Below the pieces are notes generated by a model that made no database searches, had not been told where the DNA came from, and saw only the letters and a list, made by a program, of their open reading frames with translations. A DNA stretch of 6,767 bases from Campylobacteraceae bacterium (lineage in GTDB: Bacteria; Campylobacterota; Campylobacteria; Campylobacterales; Sulfurovaceae). Positions 1 to 5,633 of this stretch are shown here, in pieces; the first letter of the stretch is position 1; each line of letters starts with the position of its first letter. The translations under genes were made by a program, and so were the position numbers. The DNA lies in contig JALWZK010000120.1 in NCBI GenBank assembly GCA_027002665.1, positions 1 to 6,767 on the forward strand. The letters run 5' to 3'.

Positions 1-620
1 CCAATAAATAGTAGAACAAAAACACTCACTTTAATATTGAGCTTCTCTCTTAATCTATCTTTCTCCTCTTTGGTATATATATCTCTAAAAAACTCTGTAT
101 TAACTCCATTTATAGAGCCATTTCCAATAACCTTAACCTCTCTTTTAGTTAAGTTATTGTAGATAAATTCCCTTAATCCATAACTATTACAGAATAGATT
201 TGTAGTGAAAGAGTATGTCAATCTCTCAATATATTCTAATAAAATTTTTTTTTTATTTGAGGCTTCCATTAGAGGCATACCTACAATATTATGAACTCGT
301 TTTGGAACTCTTGCGAAAAAAGATGCCATCATTCCAAGAAGTCCAGCTTTGGGGGTAAATGAGTAAACAATATCGGGTTTACTCTTTAAAAGATATAGAT
401 ATATTTGAATTAGAGATTTTAAATCCTGAATTGGGGTAATCTTTCTACTCATATCGATAGAGATAACTTCTACCCCTTCAAACTCCTCTATATCCCTATT
501 CATAGGACTATTCGAGGTTATAAGAGTTACATTAAAGAATTGAGATAGATATTTGGGTTGTCCCTTAATTAGTGTAGCAAGACTCAAAGGGACAGTTGTA
601 ATTATAATAAGTTTTTTCAA
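1..620 (-). CDS. GT4-type glycosyltransferase, N-terminal 206 residues (3' end outside window)
   Basis: The reading frame is open from a TTG codon at 620-618 to the window edge. The start begins KKLIIITTVPLSLATLIKG, the usual N-terminus of a CapM/EpsD-like branch of GT4 enzymes. Further family marks are an SIDMSRKITPIQDL segment (residues 54-67), TPKAGLLGMM (89-98), VGMPLMEA (113-120) and GNGSINGVN (166-174) near the domain junction. These GT-B enzymes transfer a sugar from a nucleotide donor onto an undecaprenyl-linked acceptor at the inner face of the inner membrane. The nucleotide-binding C-terminal domain lies outside the window, so the donor sugar cannot be guessed. TTG is chosen because the first ATG is residue 40, which would destroy the first Rossmann fold; an AAGG lies 8 bases upstream, inside the end of pglB. 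It sits 3 bases after the pglB stop, so co-transcription and a role in the N-glycan pathway (analogous to PglA) are inferred. Codons 123-126 contain an A10 run. Confidence 0.85.
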   Translation of the reverse strand, partial: MKKLIIITTVPLSLATLIKGQPKYLSQFFNVTLITSNSPMNRDIEEFEGVEVISIDMSRKITPIQDLKSLIQIYLYLLKSKPDIVYSFTPKAGLLGMMASFFARVPKRVHNIVGMPLMEASNKKKILLEYIERLTYSFTTNLFCNSYGLREFIYNNLTKREVKVIGNGSINGVNTEFFRDIYTKEEKDRLREKLNIKVSVFVLLFI

Positions 621-623
621 ATT

Positions 624-2717
624 TTAAACCTTAAGTTTAAATACCTTTGCAAAAGGTGTAAGTATGGTCGGTTCAAAGAGTTTAGGGTCATAGTTCTCTA
701 AAACAAATAGTTGAATATATGTAGAGTGGAACAGTCTTCTATCTAAAATAAGAAACTGATTATAGCTCTTCATATATATTACATATATTCCAGAACCAAT
801 ATGTAGATGTTTAGTTCTTGTATGTAATTTTCCTCTATTGTCATACTCTGTTACAATAAACTGCTCTATTGGTAATATACTATTTCCTCGTCTAATATTG
901 CTTCCGGTAATCTGAATACCGTTACTAAGATAAAAACTTCTGCTATCCCTTTTAATTAGACCTGCTCTAATAAATAGTGGGCTTGAATAGTTCTTTCCTG
1001 TCTCTGGATTTAGATTTGAGAATAGGTCAATAGTAGGTAGAATATTCATCATTTTAAATGGGAGATAGAAATATACATCTCTCGTCTTCTGAGGCAGTTT
1101 TATATCTCCATTTAGAGATGCTATAAACTCATTTACGCTTTTTTTGCCATACTCTCTCATTCCCTGCTCTAAGAGTGTGCCTGTAAAGTTTTTATCTCTT
1201 AAACTTCTCTCCTTATACTCTGCATATAATCTTGCAATATTTGCCGATGCCTTCTGATTGTGTAGCAGAGCAAAACTGACCGGATAGTTTACACTTCCAC
1301 TATGTCTTGCACCATCGATAAAGGTCTTTACATCTGCATAGTATCTAATTGGATAACCGTAATCCCACCAAGCCAGAACGAAATCCTCTCGTGATGCAAT
1401 ATGCTTTAATTTATCCAGCACAGCTACCGTCTGTTTTGTAAATACGGTTGGAACTCTATATTTTTCTATATGTATAATATTTGGTGTAATAATAGCAGTT
1501 GTGGCTATGGCTATAAATGCCCATTTTGCTTTTTTCTCCTTAAAATAGTTAGATATATAGACAATTAAATATCCTATACTGAGAGCTAAGATTGGAACTG
1601 CATATACTGTAAATCTAAGTCCCCCCCATAGAGCAATAAATCCAAGTCCGACAAGGGGAAGAGATAGTAAAAATATACGATTTTTAAATATTAGAAGTAG
1701 ATAACCTATAATTGAGAGTATAAATGTAATAGGGTGTCCACTGATACGGTTAGCAAATAGCTCAAAAGGTATAGCACCCGCCTCTCTCACCGTCTTTACA
1801 ACCGAGAAGTAGTGTAACCCCTCATTAGCTATAGTATCCGAACTATTTCTAAAGAGATAACCATTAATTCGAGATATAATTGGGTCTAATCCACCTGTTG
1901 CAAATATAATTAAGATAGATAGGGCTAATATTGAAAATATTACTCTCCTATCTAAATCAGATTTAGTATGGAAAAATCCAAAGAGAGCCAATATAAGTGG
2001 AACTTTTATATATAAATCTATTTGAGATAGGGAGATTAACATAAAGATTAGCACTTTATAGTTAAACATATCTTCTCTATCAAAAATTAGTGTATATAGG
2101 AGTAAAATTCCTGCCATGGATAGATTTAATGAATAGCTTTGAAAATACCACCAGTTGGATAGAACCATAAAGAAGGCTACAAGCAGAATATATCTATTTC
2201 TCTTCTTTAAGATGGCATATATAGTTGCCCATAGAGTAAAGGTTGGAAGCACAATGTTTAGCATATCTGTATCGTAGTAGCCTGTCATTGTTCTATTGTA
2301 GTAACTCCAGGCAATACCTCCAAGTAGAGCACCAATAAACCCTGCATACTCCATATTTAAGACTCTTGCTATTAACATTATTGGAATAACAAGGAGTGAG
2401 CCGAAAAATGTCGGCATCCATAGGATAATGGTTTCAAATGAGAATGGTAAAATCTTTACTAAGAGCGCTGTTACGATAGATAGGGGACTATCTACAAATG
2501 AACCATCACCCTTTTGGTGACCACCTGCCAATATATCCCTTGCACCCTCTGCATAACCATATCCATCATTGGTGTTAATCATTAGTTGATTATTCCATTT
2601 AAAGGCATCAATATCGTGAAATTGATATACCCATATAGTTCTAACTAAGATACTAAAGAGGTAAGCGACTGCTATCAATATAATAAAATTTTTTGTAGAT
2701 AGTTTGAGATTTTGCAT
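624..2717 (-). CDS. pglB: PglB, bacterial STT3-type oligosaccharyltransferase (N-linked protein glycosylation)
   Basis: This inner-membrane enzyme moves a preassembled glycan from undecaprenyl diphosphate to asparagine in periplasmic proteins. The 697 residues are close to the roughly 712 of Campylobacter PglB. The first two thirds are strongly hydrophobic (multi-pass), followed by a soluble periplasmic domain from about residue 425. Visible motifs: D51 in DGYGYAEGARD, the DxD motif D149/D151 in GYYDTDM, the external-loop TVRE motif with E312, R324 in RISGH, R368 in GGLRFT, WWDYG at 450-454, and MMNI at 556-559 as the MxxI motif. By eye these match the metal-binding, lipid-binding and sequon-binding residues of C. 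lari PglB; R324 aligns with the arginine that selects an acidic residue at -2 of the sequon. The C-terminus (FAKVFKLKV) is family-typical, so the gene is complete. The start has AGGA 5 bases upstream. A downstream glycosyltransferase is closely coupled. A G7 run encodes W364-G366. Confidence 0.97.
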   Translation of the reverse strand: MQNLKLSTKNFIILIAVAYLFSILVRTIWVYQFHDIDAFKWNNQLMINTNDGYGYAEGARDILAGGHQKGDGSFVDSPLSIVTALLVKILPFSFETIILWMPTFFGSLLVIPIMLIARVLNMEYAGFIGALLGGIAWSYYNRTMTGYYDTDMLNIVLPTFTLWATIYAILKKRNRYILLVAFFMVLSNWWYFQSYSLNLSMAGILLLYTLIFDREDMFNYKVLIFMLISLSQIDLYIKVPLILALFGFFHTKSDLDRRVIFSILALSILIIFATGGLDPIISRINGYLFRNSSDTIANEGLHYFSVVKTVREAGAIPFELFANRISGHPITFILSIIGYLLLIFKNRIFLLSLPLVGLGFIALWGGLRFTVYAVPILALSIGYLIVYISNYFKEKKAKWAFIAIATTAIITPNIIHIEKYRVPTVFTKQTVAVLDKLKHIASREDFVLAWWDYGYPIRYYADVKTFIDGARHSGSVNYPVSFALLHNQKASANIARLYAEYKERSLRDKNFTGTLLEQGMREYGKKSVNEFIASLNGDIKLPQKTRDVYFYLPFKMMNILPTIDLFSNLNPETGKNYSSPLFIRAGLIKRDSRSFYLSNGIQITGSNIRRGNSILPIEQFIVTEYDNRGKLHTRTKHLHIGSGIYVIYMKSYNQFLILDRRLFHSTYIQLFVLENYDPKLFEPTILTPFAKVFKLKV

Positions 2718-2746
2718 AATTATCCTATTTATTTTTAATAAATGGT

Positions 2747-2752
2747 ATTATA
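2747..2752 (-). promoter_or_regulatory. Extended -10 promoter element for pglB
   Basis: On the minus strand the sequence reads TGATATAAT, a perfect TATAAT with the TGn extension. It lies 29 bases before the pglB start codon, which implies a leader of a little over 20 bases containing AGGA as ribosome binding site. No good TTGACA is seen 17 bases further up, which is normal for extended -10 promoters and for Campylobacterota. It is assigned from sequence only. Confidence 0.6.
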
Positions 2753-2779
2753 TCACTTAATTTTTAAGCTATAGTAAGA

Positions 2780-2785
2780 TATTAT
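2780..2785 (+). promoter_or_regulatory. Possible -10 element for the tRNA-Val gene
   Basis: TATTAT lies 13 bases before the mature tRNA 5' end, which would give a short leader for RNase P to remove. A TAAGAT directly before it (2775-2780) is an alternative. The -35 region (around 2757-2762, TTAATT) is weak. The element is divergent from, and close to, the pglB promoter. Confidence 0.35.
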
Positions 2786-2798
2786 TTCAATCTCTAAT

Positions 2799-2873
2799 GC
2801 TTGATTAACTCAGTGGTAGAGTATCACCTCGACAAGGTGAGAGTCACTGGTTCGAATCCAGTATCAAGCACCA
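2799..2873 (+). tRNA. tRNA-Val (anticodon GAC), with encoded CCA
   Basis: The sequence folds into a full cloverleaf: acceptor GCTTGAT/ATCAAGC (2799-2805 with 2863-2869), D stem ACTC/GAGT with loop AGTGGTA, anticodon stem TCACC/GGTGA (2824-2828 with 2836-2840), variable region GAGTC, and T stem ACTGG/CCAGT with loop TTCGAAT. Discriminator A2870 is followed by an encoded CCA. The anticodon GAC (2831-2833) reads valine codons GUC and GUU; A73 and anticodon A35/C36 fit known valine identity elements. One oddity is the anticodon loop TCGACAA, which puts C rather than U at position 33 (base 2830). It is the only plus-strand gene here: it is divergent from pglB, and its 3' end is 7 bases from the stop of the convergent FTR-rhodanese gene. 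Confidence 0.95.
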
Positions 2874-2880
2874 TTAATGT

Positions 2881-3618
2881 TTAGCCTTTTTCTATTTCAC
2901 CCGGATAGGTCATAATTCCATATTGTAGATTTCCAACATGTTTAAATCCAAGTGACTTCATAGCATATTGAACTTGATAACTTCGACTTCCAGTGAGACA
3001 ATATACAATAATCGGCACATCTTTCTTATCATTGAATTTTTCAATTTCAAGATAGAAACGGGAGGTAGGCACAATGGCATCTGTTCCCACAATATGACCC
3101 ATTTTATACTCCATCATCTCTCTCACATCAATTAGTATAAAGTCTATCATTTTTAATTTTCTCGCCTCTATTAAGGCATCAAGCTCATCACCGTCCAATT
3201 GCTCTTTATTTAAAAGTATTTTAGCTTCATCTTTCGATAAGCCTCTTGAGTGTGTATGGACAACCTCTTTAATTATTTTATCTTTTTTTTGGTATTCTGC
3301 ATATTCTGGAGTGTAGAATATACCACAGTGGCATGTTCCATCTTCCGGTATCTCTTTCTCTATGGCAGGTTTACATGGGCATATACGGTTATCAGCCTTT
3401 TTTCGCTCCTCTTCTGTCTCTCCAATAACCATAAAGCAGGGACAGAATCGCTTACCATATATCAATTTATTTCTGGTAAGACCCATAGCTACGCCATCAT
3501 TTACCTCTTCATTGGGATTTTGCACCCACCCAAAAGTCTCATTTACCTTATGGACAAATTTCCATGTCTTTTGAAGTTCAGCTTGAAACTCTTGTGAATT
3601 TACATCAATACTATCCAT
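2881..3618 (-). CDS. Ferredoxin-thioredoxin reductase catalytic domain fused to a rhodanese domain
   Basis: The 245-residue protein has two domains. Residues about 10-105 carry the FTR catalytic-subunit signature CPC (59-61), CPC (80-82), CHC (96-98). In plant FTR this set binds one [4Fe-4S] cluster and forms a redox disulfide that passes ferredoxin electrons to thioredoxin; by analogy C59, C80, C82 and C96 are cluster ligands and C61/C98 the disulfide. The gaps here are 18 and 13 residues, longer than the plant 16 and 8. Residues about 158-240 form a rhodanese: LIDVRE (162-167), GHIVGTDA (174-181), and the active-site loop CLTGSR with C207, which would carry a persulfide. A helical linker (about 110-157) joins them. 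No signal peptide is visible, so it is probably cytoplasmic. No FTR variable subunit or thioredoxin is adjacent. A thiol or sulfane-sulfur redox role is inferred; the exact substrate is unknown. The start has AAGG about 6 bases upstream. An A8 run sits at the domain boundary, and the start region lies in a nested inverted repeat. Confidence 0.9.
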   Translation of the reverse strand: MDSIDVNSQEFQAELQKTWKFVHKVNETFGWVQNPNEEVNDGVAMGLTRNKLIYGKRFCPCFMVIGETEEERKKADNRICPCKPAIEKEIPEDGTCHCGIFYTPEYAEYQKKDKIIKEVVHTHSRGLSKDEAKILLNKEQLDGDELDALIEARKLKMIDFILIDVREMMEYKMGHIVGTDAIVPTSRFYLEIEKFNDKKDVPIIVYCLTGSRSYQVQYAMKSLGFKHVGNLQYGIMTYPGEIEKG

Positions 3619-3679
3619 TATAATCCTTATATCAATTTTTATAAAGGATTTTACAATAATTTATATTAATGGATAGTAT
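3608..3679 (-). promoter_or_regulatory. Nested inverted repeat covering the start codon and ribosome binding site of the FTR-rhodanese gene
   Basis: The outer arms ATACTATCCATTA (3608-3620) and TAATGGATAGTAT (3667-3679) are a perfect 13-bp inverted repeat; the near arm includes the ATG. Inside lies a second stem: aatccttata (3622-3631) against tataaaggatt (3640-3650), 10 bp with one bulged base and an 8-base loop. On the transcript, the inner stem pairs the AAGGAT ribosome binding site and the outer stem pairs the start codon and next codons. This could control translation or be a DNA operator. No U-run follows it, so it is not a simple terminator. Possible -10 boxes (TATACT at 3680-3675, TAAAAT at 3653-3648) overlap it, so whether the far arm is transcribed from a local promoter or only by read-through from slt is open. 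Confidence 0.5.
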
Positions 3680-3698
3680 AAATATTATTAAAAGTAAT

Positions 3699-5288
3699 TT
3701 ATCTAAATTTATCTGTTTCCAATGGTTTATCTAACTGGTTTAATAGGGTAGTAATTCTAATTTTAACTCCGAGAAGATTTAAATATATCACATAATTGGT
3801 TAAAACCTTTTTGCCATACTCTCTACTCTCTTCATAATCAATAAGCTCCATACTTAAATATGGCTCATATTTACCCTTTTTAAATAGATTATCTTTTCTA
3901 AGAGTTCTTTTTGTAAAACCTATTCCACCATTATAGGCATAGGCAATAAATAGAGGGTGATATAGGAATTTAATTAAATAGTCCAGATGTCTATCGGCAT
4001 AATCTATAGCTACGAGAGGGTCAAATATATCATCTAAGTCAATATTATCCCCTTTCTGTTTCGATAGATGTTTAATTAGAAATGGCATTATCTGCATCAT
4101 ACCTAAGGCGTAAGATGGAGATACGGAAGCCGGAACAAATCTACTCTCCTGTCTTGCAATGGCATATAGTAGGGCTACTCTCTTTACATCTTTTCCAATC
4201 ATTGCATCTCTATATGGCATTGGGAAATACTGTTCTCTATAGTTAGAAGCCTTCTCCTTTAGATAGCAATATACCCCCTCCGTTATGGTGCTTCTATAGT
4301 TATCTGCCAAAACCTCTATGGTTTCAGGGTGTTCTCTCATTGCTATCTTTATCTTTTCCCAATCTATTGGATTATAGGGGTCGAAATACTCTATTAGATG
4401 TAGCCCTAAGTTGGGTGTAATTACCTTAGGATAGTCTCTATTTAAAATATCTCTTGCTCTAAGTGTAAATAGATTAATCTGATTGCTATTTAAGAGAAGT
4501 CTCAAGTATTTTCTATTTTTGGTTAAGAGATATAACCAGAAGTTACATTTATCATGGACAGACTCTTTCTGATTTTTCTCTTTTGCCTTTTTAAGATAAT
4601 AGATTGCTCTATCTATTTTGTTAAACTCAACTGCATTCATAGCAAGTAGAAAGGTGCTTTTGTATGGCAGAGTCTCTACAGGTGTATAGAGTAGAGATTT
4701 TTTCAATCTATCTAAATCAGGAGTGGTAATTATCTTAAATAGAGTCAATCTAAACTGCTTTTCTAAAACCAATTTCTCTAACTGTGTTTTGGAGAATGGA
4801 TAGTTAAAATATTTTTTTCTATATTCTGTTCTACATCTATTAAAAATATAACATTGGCTCTTGGGAGATACCGTTTTAAGAGCTTCAAATGGATTATCAC
4901 TTGCCATTACCTTTAATACATCAGAGTGTTGTCCCCTTTTGAGTATCTTTTTATAGAGTTTTTTTAGACTACTCCTACTCCTCTTAGCCGCAACCTCTGG
5001 ATAGATAATAAAATTAGATGGGTCTTTTTTAGCCTTATCTTTTTTGTCTGGAATAAATCCAATAGCCTTTTTAATAGCCTTTTTTATCTTGTAGCTCTTT
5101 CTCTTTGTTAGATTATACACCTCTATCGCCTCATCTCTATTGGGTTTTGTCTCATTTAGAAACCTCCAGATATAGTAGTCTCTACTATATGAGGAGGGCA
5201 TCTTTTTTATCTCTTCTAAAGAGAATATCTTTGCATATATAACAGTAGTGGTGAATATAAAAACTAAAATAGCTTTTATTAGAGCCAT
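3699..5288 (-). CDS. slt: Soluble lytic murein transglycosylase (Slt family)
   Basis: This enzyme cleaves the MurNAc-GlcNAc bond of peptidoglycan non-hydrolytically to leave 1,6-anhydroMurNAc, acting in the periplasm during wall turnover or insertion of envelope machines. A signal peptide is clear: K5, a hydrophobic stretch, and a likely cut after TTVIYA (residue 19). Residues about 25-360 are helix-rich, basic and repeat-like, as in the superhelical U/L domains of Slt. The catalytic domain (about 370-510) has the goose-lysozyme-type motifs: E381 in ARQESRF as the general acid/base, GMMQIMP (396-402), AYNGG (451-455), and REYGKKVL (489-496) near the end. The 529-residue length is close to what I recall for Campylobacter Slt. 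The ATG directly follows the yggT stop with no gap. No purine-rich ribosome binding site is seen before it, so translational coupling to yggT is likely. No terminator follows before the FTR-rhodanese gene. Confidence 0.93.
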   Translation of the reverse strand: MALIKAILVFIFTTTVIYAKIFSLEEIKKMPSSYSRDYYIWRFLNETKPNRDEAIEVYNLTKRKSYKIKKAIKKAIGFIPDKKDKAKKDPSNFIIYPEVAAKRSRSSLKKLYKKILKRGQHSDVLKVMASDNPFEALKTVSPKSQCYIFNRCRTEYRKKYFNYPFSKTQLEKLVLEKQFRLTLFKIITTPDLDRLKKSLLYTPVETLPYKSTFLLAMNAVEFNKIDRAIYYLKKAKEKNQKESVHDKCNFWLYLLTKNRKYLRLLLNSNQINLFTLRARDILNRDYPKVITPNLGLHLIEYFDPYNPIDWEKIKIAMREHPETIEVLADNYRSTITEGVYCYLKEKASNYREQYFPMPYRDAMIGKDVKRVALLYAIARQESRFVPASVSPSYALGMMQIMPFLIKHLSKQKGDNIDLDDIFDPLVAIDYADRHLDYLIKFLYHPLFIAYAYNGGIGFTKRTLRKDNLFKKGKYEPYLSMELIDYEESREYGKKVLTNYVIYLNLLGVKIRITTLLNQLDKPLETDKFR

Positions 5289-5567
5289 CTATATAGCCAT
5301 TACTGAACGCATTAAGAGAGTATCTATAAACTGTAATCCAAATATAATCACAATCGGTGACAAATCGATACCAGAAAACACGACAAAAGGCATTTTTCTT
5401 CTTATAAATGCAAAGGCGGGTTGAGTAAGCCGATTTAATAAATCAACTATAGGGTTTCTTGGGTCAGGCTGGACAAAAGATAGAACAGCAGCTATAATAA
5501 CAATCCAAATATATAGATTAATAATTGAATGTATCAGTTGAACAGTAGCAAAAATCAATGCACTCAT
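5289..5567 (-). CDS. yggT: YggT family small integral membrane protein
   Basis: The 92-residue protein has two hydrophobic helices (about 8-31 and 67-88) around a conserved cytoplasmic or peripheral segment. The family marks are PRNPIVDLLNRLTQPAFAF (36-54), then FIRRKMPFV and GIDLSPIV. The molecular role of YggT proteins is not settled; relatives have been linked to osmotic stress tolerance, membrane protein or division functions, and plastid YlmG/CCB3-like proteins. The start is set by a strong GGAGG 7 bases upstream of ATG, preceded by an A8/T8 run (5580-5587). Its TAG stop abuts the slt ATG exactly. A yggT-slt pair is also what I recall from Campylobacter jejuni, which suggests a conserved wall or envelope link. 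The gene begins 66 bases after the kdsA stop, so it may be read from kdsA or from its own weak promoter. Confidence 0.9.
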   Translation of the reverse strand: MSALIFATVQLIHSIINLYIWIVIIAAVLSFVQPDPRNPIVDLLNRLTQPAFAFIRRKMPFVVFSGIDLSPIVIIFGLQFIDTLLMRSVMAI

Positions 5568-5633
5568 AATCTCACCTCCAAAAAAAATTAAATAGTTTAA
5601 TATCGCATTTGGAATAAAATTCTGCTTAAATAT

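Noticed and set aside
2799..2873. Reading the tRNA anticodon as UCG (Arg) by shifting the loop
   Set aside because: The shift would break the standard 7-base loop and 5-bp stem, and the base before UCG is C, so it does not restore U33; GAC also agrees with valine identity bases.
3250..3597. Plus-strand open frames (115 and 70 codons) across the FTR-rhodanese gene
   Set aside because: They are antisense to a gene with clear catalytic motifs, have no family resemblance, and no ribosome binding site was noticed.
3608..3679. The nested inverted repeat as a terminator for slt
   Set aside because: No U-run follows the stem on either strand, and the outer arm contains the start codon of the next gene.
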